NCBI GenBank assembly: GCA_903789525.1
Contig: CAIFER010000001.1
Span: 682,001 to 746,000 of the forward strand
DNA: 64,000 nt
From: an uncultured Aeriscardovia sp.
GTDB taxonomy: Bacteria; Actinomycetota; Actinomycetes; Actinomycetales; Bifidobacteriaceae
Direction of reading: 5' to 3'
Positions 44,266-51,554 of the stretch are shown piece by piece. The notes under the pieces were generated by a model, which saw only the letters and a program-made list of their open reading frames with translations, did not search any database and was not told the origin of the DNA. Each line of letters opens with the position of its first letter. The stretch's first letter is position 1. The position numbers and the translations under genes are program-made.

Positions 44266-45936
44266 GTGGAAAATGTGAATATCCACAGCCCATACGTTTG
44301 TGCAGCTTTGATCAGCGCTTCGCAGCCACGTCTTGACGTGCGCGCATGCCGTTTGCGGGAGTATACCCCGCGCAATCAGCAAGATCGCCATGTGACAGCG
44401 GCCGTCATCACCGATAAAACGCACACAATGATGGATGCTCTGATCAGTAGCGATAACGCGGGTGCAGCTGTCCTGCGCAAACGATTTACCGCCGCACAAA
44501 CCGTGACTGCCACCAAACAGATCGGTCTGTATGACTTCGACGTGCAGACGCCACTGGCGATCGGAACGGCTTCGGATGTGGACGGTCATGAGCACACTGT
44601 GATGCTCTCCAAGCACGTTTCCGGCCAAGCGCTCACTCTGTCCCGGCTGGGTGATCTAGAAGCGTCATCGCTCGGTGCCGGTCTAGCATCAATTCACCGC
44701 ACGGATATTTCTTATCTGCTCAAAAAGGGACGACACGGGATTTCTGGCCCTGCCATGCACGTGGAGCTGGAAAACTGGATTCACTCACTCGCACTTCAAA
44801 ACGTCATCCCACAAAGCATCATTAGCCGTTGGAATCAACTCGTCTCCATCGATGGCCTATGGAAGTTCACGACTGTCCTCACACATGGAGACATGAAATC
44901 AGGCGATGCACTCTTTGAACCTCATCGCGGACTGAGCGCACTCATGAACTGGGAAAATTGGAAGATCAGTGACCCGGCTCGTGATTTTGCATGGCTGTAC
45001 GGACCAGGTGTCGATGAGCACGAGCGCAATCTCGTTCTCTCTGGTTATGGACGTGTGATGGGGTCACTCGAGGATCCTCGTATCGTTCCACGCGCACGAC
45101 TGTGGGCACAGATGGCAATTGTGCGCGATTTCCTCTCTGCGCTCGACTCTGGCGATCACGATGCGATTGTCAGTGCACGAACTGCTGTCAGCCAGCTCGC
45201 ATCATCGCTGCAACCAGTTATTGCGGTGTCTCCGGGCAATCCGGCACTCGCAGGACGCACGGACGAAAAGACCGGCACACGTCTCGCGCATGCTTCCGCC
45301 CCGACTATCACTGTCGGAAAGGCTCAGGAAAATTCACCTGATCAGGCGCACCCGACAGATCACTCTCACGGAGAGGCGCACGAGCACGGCCATCAGGCTA
45401 ATCTTTCGTCGCTGCTTTCCACAGCCGCTACACCGACATCGACAGCGTCAACGCCGTCGGCATCGGTTTCGTCAACCTCGACACCAACGTCTACCCCGTC
45501 TTCGTCAACGATCACCGTCGGAACGTTGCTCCACCCTTCACGCACAGATACAGACATCCGCGAAGAGTTCGACGCCGATCACAGTGATGCGCCTAAGCAA
45601 TCGCAAGCACAGCACTCCCAGCCCGAAAAGTCGTCAAAAGATCAGCCGTCAGACGAACAACCGCAATTTGAACAGTCCCAGCCCGACCAGTCACAACCCG
45701 ACCAGTCCCAGCCGACCTCATCACCGCAAAATGAGGAGACAGAGGGTGAGACGACCAGTTTCGACGCCGCTGGTTTTGCTCAAGGAATCGGCCGTCCGCT
45801 CGCCGCACGCGTGCACATCAAAGACAAAGGATCCGTTCATCCGCACACCCCGATTCCGCCTGAGGAAGATATCCCCACCCGCGAATCGCAGACGTCAGCA
45901 CCGACTTCAGCTGAAAGAGGAGCCAATTCCCGATAG
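44266..45936 (+). CDS. APH-fold phosphotransferase-like protein with altered catalytic residues
   Basis: 556 residues from a GTG start. About 60-330 have the aminoglycoside/macrolide phosphotransferase fold: AAVLRKRF (ATP-side Lys), VMLSKHVSGQAL, LGAGLASIHRTD, THGDMKSGDALFE and ALMNWENWKISDPARDFAWL. In active members the Brenner motif is HGDxxxxN followed by a DWE; here the Asn is Asp214 and the metal Asp is Asn228. Asp209 remains. The last 220 residues are Ser/Thr/Gln/Pro rich with QPDQSQ repeats, likely disordered. It sits divergent to the helicase, as similar genes do in other actinobacteria. Likely a pseudokinase; substrate unknown. Confidence 0.75.
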   Translation: MENVNIHSPYVCAALISASQPRLDVRACRLREYTPRNQQDRHVTAAVITDKTHTMMDALISSDNAGAAVLRKRFTAAQTVTATKQIGLYDFDVQTPLAIGTASDVDGHEHTVMLSKHVSGQALTLSRLGDLEASSLGAGLASIHRTDISYLLKKGRHGISGPAMHVELENWIHSLALQNVIPQSIISRWNQLVSIDGLWKFTTVLTHGDMKSGDALFEPHRGLSALMNWENWKISDPARDFAWLYGPGVDEHERNLVLSGYGRVMGSLEDPRIVPRARLWAQMAIVRDFLSALDSGDHDAIVSARTAVSQLASSLQPVIAVSPGNPALAGRTDEKTGTRLAHASAPTITVGKAQENSPDQAHPTDHSHGEAHEHGHQANLSSLLSTAATPTSTASTPSASVSSTSTPTSTPSSSTITVGTLLHPSRTDTDIREEFDADHSDAPKQSQAQHSQPEKSSKDQPSDEQPQFEQSQPDQSQPDQSQPTSSPQNEETEGETTSFDAAGFAQGIGRPLAARVHIKDKGSVHPHTPIPPEEDIPTRESQTSAPTSAERGANSR

Positions 45937-45982
45937 CGTCATCTAGGATAAAAACACAGCCTTTTCGAGAAAAGAGAACAAC

Positions 45983-46222
45983 ATGGAAGTCGAAATCGGA
46001 ATTCGCAACTGCGCTCGCCCAGTTTCCTTCAGCACGAACGACAGCAAAGACAGCGTTTCAGCAGCAATCAAGGAAGCACTCGACAAGGGGACGAGCACTG
46101 ACCTCGTTGACGACAAAGGCCGTCGCATCATCGTTCCAGGTTCCGCGATTGGCTATGCAATTGTTGGATCAGAGACGCAGCGCCCTGTCGGTTTTGGCAG
46201 CTTAGAAAGCTCAAACAACTGA
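45983..46222 (+). CDS. DUF3107 family protein
   Basis: 79-residue protein with the actinobacterial DUF3107 pattern: MEVEIGIRNCARPVSF, an amphipathic segment AAIKEALDKG, and LVDDKGRRIIVPGSAIGYAIVG. Function is not known. It lies 46 bp after the APH-fold gene with AAAGAGAA upstream and may be in the same transcript. The spacer after it contains CTATC three times at 9-10 bp steps. Confidence 0.88.
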   Translation: MEVEIGIRNCARPVSFSTNDSKDSVSAAIKEALDKGTSTDLVDDKGRRIIVPGSAIGYAIVGSETQRPVGFGSLESSNN

Positions 46223-46257
46223 GGTCTATCAAGCCCTATCGGCAGCTATCCGAAGCT

Positions 46258-46281
46258 GTTTCGATTGACTAGACGATTGAC
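46258..46281 (-). repeat. 12-bp tandem repeat across PHP gene stop
   Basis: On the coding strand GTCAATCGTCTA-GTCAATCGAAAC: the first eight bases match, and the first copy ends in the first two bases of the TAG stop. Confidence 0.65.
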
Positions 46282-47345
46282 AGCGCTCCACGCGCGTTGA
46301 TCATGTGCACGGTCGCGGGGTCGGTTTGATTTTCGCCCATTTTATTGGGCTTACCACCCTGCCCGTGCCAATCCGATCCGCCGGTCGCCAGCAAAGACAG
46401 ACGATCAGCAAGGCGGATCAGTCGCACCCGCTCCTGAGGGCTATTTTCGCGATGCCATACTTCTACTCCATCGAGTCCACAATCAGTAAAGTGCTGAAGG
46501 TCGGCATCCGATAGAATCACAGGATTACGCGACAGCGAGGCAGGATGAGCAATGCAGATCACCCCACCCGCATCTTTCACCGCACGAATTACATCGTCTG
46601 CTGACGGCGTTTTCACGGGGATGTAATACTTACTTCCACTCGACACCGGACCTGCGAACGCAGCACTCCGGGTCGGGAAACATCCGGCGGCAACGAGCGC
46701 ATCAGCAATATGCGGCCGACCGATAGTCGTCAAATCACCGTGATGAGCTTGAGCGAGCACATCATCCCACGTAATCGGGTAATCGTGCGAGAGTCGTTCA
46801 ACCATCGTGCGCGTGCGAGCAATCCGATTGCGACGGGTCTGAACAAAAAGCTCATGCAAAGTGGGATTTTTCGGATCGTACAGCCATGCGAGCAAATGCA
46901 CAGAAACCGGGAAACCAGGCTGATCGTCAGTCAATGGATGTCCGCCTTTACCACCTGCCGTTGCCCACTGTGCTGTCACTTCTGTTCCGCGCATAACCGG
47001 CTCCCCGATCGTATGAGCCGCGTGCACCGCTTCATTCCACCCTGCTGCGGAATCGTGGTCAGTAATCGCTATGCCACCGAGACCACGATCATGTGCCTCC
47101 TGCACAGCTTGTGTGGGTGAGGCATGCCCGTCTGAAAAAACGGTATGGCAATGCAAATCCCACCCGTCTGTGCACTCATCCGGGTGATGGTACAGCGCTT
47201 GATGCCACTGCACCGCTTGCGTGACAGAACCGTGAAGAGTTGAGATGTCGACGCTATCTATTTCGTCGTCGTGATAGGAAGACAGATTGCCGTCTGCAAA
47301 CGCATGCACCGACGTTGCTGCACTTTGCTTGCGTTCGTCCCTCAT
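46269..47345 (-). CDS. PHP-domain phosphoesterase (RNase AM/YciV-like)
   Basis: 358-residue PHP-fold metal phosphoesterase. Metal ligands are visible in DLHCHTVFSDG (His65, His67, Asp72), ITDHDSAAGW, RGTEVTA, and later CIAHPASLSRNP and GGSDWHG. The nearest characterised members cut nucleoside 3',5'-bisphosphate or trim RNA 5' ends. A 60-residue acidic/His leader precedes the fold. The ATG at 47345 follows GGGGAG at 7 bp; a longer frame has no site. Convergent with DUF3107. Confidence 0.88.
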   Translation of the reverse strand: MRDERKQSAATSVHAFADGNLSSYHDDEIDSVDISTLHGSVTQAVQWHQALYHHPDECTDGWDLHCHTVFSDGHASPTQAVQEAHDRGLGGIAITDHDSAAGWNEAVHAAHTIGEPVMRGTEVTAQWATAGGKGGHPLTDDQPGFPVSVHLLAWLYDPKNPTLHELFVQTRRNRIARTRTMVERLSHDYPITWDDVLAQAHHGDLTTIGRPHIADALVAAGCFPTRSAAFAGPVSSGSKYYIPVKTPSADDVIRAVKDAGGVICIAHPASLSRNPVILSDADLQHFTDCGLDGVEVWHRENSPQERVRLIRLADRLSLLATGGSDWHGQGGKPNKMGENQTDPATVHMINARGALSIV

Positions 47346-47450
47346 CACACACTCCCCTGATTTCTCTTCAGGCTTCAGTCCCACTGGTAATCCCACTTGT
47401 AGAATATAGGCATCGCTCTCTATCGAAGCTCAAAAGAAGGGCAGATCACC

Positions 47451-48119
47451 GTGAGCAGCTTACCATCTGACAATGCGAACAATTCGTCCTCTCCTGCATG
47501 GATGCACTCATGGAGGCACAAGTCCACGTGGCTGTACCTGGTGATGTTGCTCGCTTCGGCAGTCGCGCTTCTTGCATCACTGGTCTTGTCTGCGGACACG
47601 CTGTATTCAGCTCGTCACCCTGCTGCACATTTGGGATGCGATATCAACAACGTCATTTCATGCTCCACGGTTGCACAAAGTTGGCAAGCCGAGATCGTGC
47701 ACCTTGGTCGGCTGACGGTTCCTAATGCCTTTATCGGGATGGCGGCCGAATCGGTCTTTGTGACAGTTGCCGTCGTTGGCCTGTGTAATCCGCGAATTCC
47801 TCGCTGGTTCCCGATCGCCACGTGGTGGGGTGATTGTGCCGCACTCCTCTACTCGTACTGGCTCACTACTCAATCGCTTTTTGTGATCAACGCTTTATGC
47901 CCGTGGTGCATCACATTGATGTTTTCCACGACAATCCAGTTCATGTCTCTGACCCACGCGACCGTAACCGTGCAAGGGATTCCCCGCACAGATACGAAGT
48001 TCAGAAAATTCCTTGACTCGATCTACCGGCCTGGCTTGGACATCATGATTGACGTGATCTGGATCGTTCTTTTGGTCATCATCATTCTGCTGCGCGACGG
48101 CTCACGGATATTCGCTTAA
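47451..48119 (+). CDS. Vitamin K epoxide reductase (VKOR) family protein
   Basis: 222-residue membrane protein from a GTG start (AAGAAGG upstream). Five helices can be seen (about 27-48, 92-112, 122-140, 143-165, 195-215). The redox Cys pairs are Cys63 and Cys71 in the first external loop and the active CPWC (150-153) at the end of a helix. The active pair reoxidises a DsbA-like thiol oxidase with quinone. Actinobacteria use VKOR in place of DsbB. No DsbA-like gene is in this window. The spacer to the next convergent gene contains repeats (48118-48163). Confidence 0.92.
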   Translation: MSSLPSDNANNSSSPAWMHSWRHKSTWLYLVMLLASAVALLASLVLSADTLYSARHPAAHLGCDINNVISCSTVAQSWQAEIVHLGRLTVPNAFIGMAAESVFVTVAVVGLCNPRIPRWFPIATWWGDCAALLYSYWLTTQSLFVINALCPWCITLMFSTTIQFMSLTHATVTVQGIPRTDTKFRKFLDSIYRPGLDIMIDVIWIVLLVIIILLRDGSRIFA

Positions 48120-48163
48120 TTGCGCGCTGTGCAATTGAGCGCTATGTTCTAGCGAATTGAGCG
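48118..48163. repeat. Repeated AATTG(A/C)GCG units between two convergent stops
   Basis: AATTGCGCGCTGTGC (48118-48132), AATTGAGCGCTATGT (48133-48147) and AATTGAGCG (48155-48163). The first overlaps the VKOR stop; the third lies in the 3' end of the reductase gene, whose stop is at 48149-48151. Confidence 0.65.
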
Positions 48164-48682
48164 ACCGAGCTTTTCGGCTTCTTGAATGCCGCGCTGAGCA
48201 TTGGACGGCGTCCAGCTGCCAGGAACCTCAACTTCTCCGAGCAGTTGCCAGCGCATGTAACTCATGATCTTCTCCAGATGTGCCATCATGATTGACATAT
48301 CTTCATGCGTGCCATATCCGTTAGCCAGAATGACACCTTTCTTATCTTTGAGATTATGATTATACGAATAGAAGCGGTCGATGACAGTCTTCAACTGCGC
48401 ATTGATGCCGTAATAGTACAGAGATGACACGAGGACAACGACGTCCGCTTTCAGAAGATGAGGAATCACCTCAGTGCTCACCACATCGTTATCTGGTTTC
48501 GCAACTTCTGGACTACCTGGTTCCAAACGCAGAAAATGAAGAGCTCCCGGCTTTTGCAGACCGGCATCAAACCGATACACCTCGTTTCCTGCTGCTTGTG
48601 CACCCTTCTCAAACGCATCGGCAAGCTGCAGGGAGAGACCCTCACGATGCGGACTTCCCGTCACAATAGCGATACGAGACAT
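48149..48682 (-). CDS. Flavodoxin-like NAD(P)H-dependent oxidoreductase
   Basis: 177-residue flavodoxin-fold FMN reductase. The FMN phosphate loop is TGSPHREGLSLQLA (8-21), and VVLVSSLYYYGINAQLKTVIDRFYSY is the typical second FMN-binding segment; a later ANGYGTHEDM is the third. These enzymes reduce FMN, quinones or azo/nitro compounds. AGAGGG precedes the ATG. No partner is obvious; the next upstream gene encodes a RibD-like reductase on the same strand. Confidence 0.88.
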   Translation of the reverse strand: MSRIAIVTGSPHREGLSLQLADAFEKGAQAAGNEVYRFDAGLQKPGALHFLRLEPGSPEVAKPDNDVVSTEVIPHLLKADVVVLVSSLYYYGINAQLKTVIDRFYSYNHNLKDKKGVILANGYGTHEDMSIMMAHLEKIMSYMRWQLLGEVEVPGSWTPSNAQRGIQEAEKLGRSIR

Positions 48683-48729
48683 ACAGCAACCCTCTTTCTA
48701 GATTTGTTCTGAGTGTGCAGTGGCAGTGT

Positions 48730-49398
48730 TCAGAGACTGTAGCGCAGCAGTACAGCACCGCTGGAGCGGAATGTTTTCACGTCTTTCAGCGTCAACGGCA
48801 ACGGAGAAGAATCCTTCCGCCCTTCAAACACACTCGGCATGTTTGCACGACCATCGATACCGGGACCGACAAGAATATCGATTTCATCGAGTAAGCCAGC
48901 ATTGAGGAAGGCTGTGTTGATGGTCGGGCCACCGACTACTCCCATCCGACGCACACCAAACTCACGGGCAAGCACGTCGACCGCTGCAACAAGATCTGTG
49001 CGCTCGGCACCGGTAACGATCCATGAAATATTCTGCCCATCCAAGTAGTGCAGGTACTCTGAGCTCACCTGCTGGCTCGTAATGATCAGATGAGGTTTAG
49101 TAGTGCTCGTCTCCCGTGGCCAAAGCAATGTGCCACGCGAATCAACTACTACTTCATAACCCGGTGCCTTTGTTGCCACATGGAAGCCGTCCTTACCATA
49201 TGGCGTGGGATCATGCGGGGTGAATGTGCCGCTAGCAAGTTCTGAAGCTGCCGTGCGCCGCCCACTGAGGGTGGTAGGCAGATTGAGATCTGCAAGTGTG
49301 GAGTAATAGTCGTCATTGCCGCGCAACTGGGCTGTCATAGCGCAGTCGATGCGACCGTCAAGCGACATCATCATGTAGCAAGCAATCTCTGGTTTCAT
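48730..49398 (-). CDS. RibD C-terminal-like (DHFR-fold) reductase
   Basis: 222-residue protein of the RibD_C/DHFR-like fold that uses NADPH. It shows YMMMSLDGRID at the start, SGRRTAASELASG, VVDSRGTLLWP, GAERTDLVAAVDVL, VVGGPTINTAFLNAGLLDEIDILVGP without the deaminase domain of full RibD. Stand-alone members have been linked to riboflavin and other pteridine-like reductions; the substrate here is unknown. It precedes the FMN-reductase gene by 47 bp and may be co-transcribed with it. Confidence 0.83.
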   Translation of the reverse strand: MKPEIACYMMMSLDGRIDCAMTAQLRGNDDYYSTLADLNLPTTLSGRRTAASELASGTFTPHDPTPYGKDGFHVATKAPGYEVVVDSRGTLLWPRETSTTKPHLIITSQQVSSEYLHYLDGQNISWIVTGAERTDLVAAVDVLAREFGVRRMGVVGGPTINTAFLNAGLLDEIDILVGPGIDGRANMPSVFEGRKDSSPLPLTLKDVKTFRSSGAVLLRYSL

Positions 49399-49519
49399 GC
49401 TTCAGTCCTCGTCAGTGAGATGGTTATTAGTCAGTGTTTATCTTTATTTTCCACCGTTCATCCCTTTTCATTCACTGTATTAGGCTGTGGGCATACCGCT
49501 GATCCGCGATCAAGCCACC

Positions 49520-49860
49520 TCAGAAACGATCATGCGCTGCCATGAAGCGGACACCGTTGACTAAACCGCGTTCTTTCGCGCCTTTCATCTCATCATCGGC
49601 GATCATAATTTTCCCGTCGCCCTTCATTTGTGGCAGACCATCGGCGTAGTCACGCCTTGATTGATGCGATACAACGACCACGAGCCTAGAGAGGAGATCT
49701 GAGCATGACGGTCATAAATCTCGAGCGGACTCATACTCCGATCCCACGCCGTATCCACGAGGACGCGCCCCCACGGAGTTGTGACGAGGAAGGAGCACAC
49801 AGGCAACCACACGCGGTCAGAGGAACGAGCGAAGAAGCCAGAACCTTTGACGGTGCCGAA
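49520..49860 (-). pseudogene. Decayed metallo-beta-lactamase-fold lactonase-like gene
   Basis: On the minus strand one frame reads FGTVKGSGFFARSS, VWLPVCSFLVTTPWGRVLVDTAW, MSPLEIYDRHAQIS and RINQGVTTPM, which match the N-terminal part of N-acyl homoserine lactonase-like MBL proteins. After a shift, a second frame reads GLPQMKGDGKIMIADDEM, GAKERGLVNGVRFM and then stops at 49520. The piece between, which should hold the HxHxDH metal motif, is missing, and the C-terminal half is lost too. It cannot be an active hydrolase. The gap from 49399 to 50334 holds this remnant and the TetR remnant only. Confidence 0.65.
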
Positions 49861-49957
49861 GAGCCATGTGACTCAAAGGTGAGAACTGGAATATGCTCCA
49901 GTCCGCCGGCAACCGGTTGCACTGTCTCCGTCACTTTCGCCTGCGCACGACAGTGCT

Positions 49958-50310
49958 GTGCGACAGGCTCTTGAAAAAGCACTCCTGAATGTGGAACACG
50001 AATCCGGACGACACGCAGGTGACATTCCGTCACACTTCTCTGCAAACGTGCGCATATAGCACGCAGCACGTTTTACGCCAACTACCACACCACCGACGAT
50101 GTGCAACGACAGATAGAGCTGCGCGTGCTCCACACCATCATTACCGACGGATCGACTCTCACACGTACCAGCACAGACGGTGCAGCTGAAGCGTTTTCCC
50201 GGGTCACGCAACTGACACACAACAACGAAGCGCTATTCCGTTTACTCGTAGTGGAGGCTCCGGACGAACGATTTATCCACGATTGGCAGCAGGCGCTATC
50301 TGGTAAATGA
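49958..50310 (+). pseudogene. Decayed TetR-family regulator with frameshift
   Basis: One frame from about 49958 reads VRQALEKALLNVEHESG and GDIPSHFSANVRI, then meets a TAG at 50057. The next frame continues ARSTFYANYHTTDDVQRQIELRVL, then runs to a TGA at 50308. Joined, they give a TetR HTH (NVRIARSTFYANY) with a short ligand-binding part. Removing two bases from ATATA (50054-50058) restores the frame, so a TA duplication is the likely lesion. The C-terminal domain is also shorter than the usual 190 residues. It is divergent from the MBL remnant, a layout expected for a regulator and its target. Confidence 0.7.
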
Positions 50311-50334
50311 TCTGGTCAGGTCAATCGCACGCGA

Positions 50335-51402
50335 TCAGTTCTTCTTCGCATGTGGATCCGTTGTGCCAGCAAGCGGCTTCTCACCCGGACGCGCGAGTGG
50401 ACCAACCAGTTCGTGAGCACGGTACGGCTCTTCGAGGTAGTTGATCTCCTCTTGCGAAAGCTTCACACGACGAGCAAGCACAGCATCATCCACCCGCACC
50501 GGTTTCGAGCAGCCAACGATCGGCGCGGTCACACCCTTAGCCCACAGCCACGCGAGCGCAATTCGAGCCATCGGAACACCATGCTTGTCTGCCAACTCTT
50601 TCACACGTTTCACGATTGGCAGATCTTGCTGTTCAGCCGCATCATACTTGTTCTTTTCAACTGCATCCGTACGACCGCGCAAAGTGTTTGATTCCCATGT
50701 GGCACGAGCGAGATGCCCAGACGCAAGTGGACTGTACGGCGTGATCGCCATATGGTACTGCCGGCAGACAGGCAGTGTCTCGCGCTCATCCTCACGGTAG
50801 AGCAGATTGTAGTGCGGCTGGAAGCTCGTGAACTTCGTCCAACCGTTCTCGTCAGCCACTACCTGCATGTCATGCAACTGATAGGCGTACATTTCGCTCG
50901 CACCAAGTGCACGCACCTTACCGGCTTTCACCAGTCCATCAAGCGCTTCCATTGTTTCTTCGATTGGCGTCGAATAGTCGAAACGATGAATGATGTAAAG
51001 ATCGAGATAATCAGTGCCCAACCGCTTGAGCGTGCCATCGATCTCCCGATTGATCGCTTCCTTGGAAAGCCGACCATCATTGAAGAAGACCTTACTGGCT
51101 AGAACGACGTTCTCGCGCTTGACCCCGAGATCTTTGAGCGCACGGCCAATATATTCCTCTGACGTACCGAAAGAATAAGTATTAGCGGTATCGATAAAAT
51201 TGACACCCAGGTCCAAAGCGCGCTTGATCACTGCTGTTGTTTGATCTTGACCGATAGTCCACTGATGGAATTGGGCTGACGGCTTGCCAAAGCTCATCCC
51301 CCCGATGCAAACCGGAGAGACCTGGATTCCCGACCAGCCAAGAGGAACGCGATCGGTGATTGCATCTGCCATCGATGCACTGCCCTGTACATTACCTGAC
51401 AT
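50335..51402 (-). CDS. Aldo/keto reductase
   Basis: 355-residue (beta/alpha)8 NADPH-dependent reductase. The catalytic tetrad fits FIDTANTYSFG (Asp and Tyr), VVLASKVFF (Lys) and YIIHRFDY (His). A C-terminal cofactor segment is APIVGCSKPVRVDDAV. It resembles the YajO/Tas-type group that reduces aldehydes and ketones. AAGGGGG precedes the ATG at 51402. It lies downstream of pepN but a terminator separates them. Confidence 0.93.
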   Translation of the reverse strand: MSGNVQGSASMADAITDRVPLGWSGIQVSPVCIGGMSFGKPSAQFHQWTIGQDQTTAVIKRALDLGVNFIDTANTYSFGTSEEYIGRALKDLGVKRENVVLASKVFFNDGRLSKEAINREIDGTLKRLGTDYLDLYIIHRFDYSTPIEETMEALDGLVKAGKVRALGASEMYAYQLHDMQVVADENGWTKFTSFQPHYNLLYREDERETLPVCRQYHMAITPYSPLASGHLARATWESNTLRGRTDAVEKNKYDAAEQQDLPIVKRVKELADKHGVPMARIALAWLWAKGVTAPIVGCSKPVRVDDAVLARRVKLSQEEINYLEEPYRAHELVGPLARPGEKPLAGTTDPHAKKN

Positions 51403-51486
51403 ATGAACCCCCTTGAACACATCTATTCTCTATTTTCTCACTATACGGTATTCAAGTGCTTGAAGTATAAGCATGTAAAAATAAAA

Positions 51487-51520
51487 GAGCCGGAGGAGAG
51501 TCACTGCTCTCGACCGGCTC
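51487..51520 (-). terminator. Rho-independent terminator after pepN
   Basis: On the minus strand GAGCCGG-TC-GAGAG, loop, CTCTC-CT-CCGGCTC and then TTTTATTTTT. It lies 31 bp after the pepN stop. Confidence 0.92.
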
Positions 51521-51532
51521 ATACTGAAGCGC

Positions 51533-51554
51533 TCAGATCAGTTCGTTCAGATCA
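51533..51554 (-). repeat. 14-bp spaced repeat at pepN stop
   Basis: TCAGATCA occurs at 51533-51540 and 51547-51554, a 14-bp period; the second copy (first on the coding strand) contains the TGA stop. Confidence 0.45.

Noticed and set aside
45119-45946. Arg/His-rich frame overlapping the APH-fold gene
   Set aside because: It is a +1 reading of the Ser/Thr/Gln-rich tail region and has no start context.
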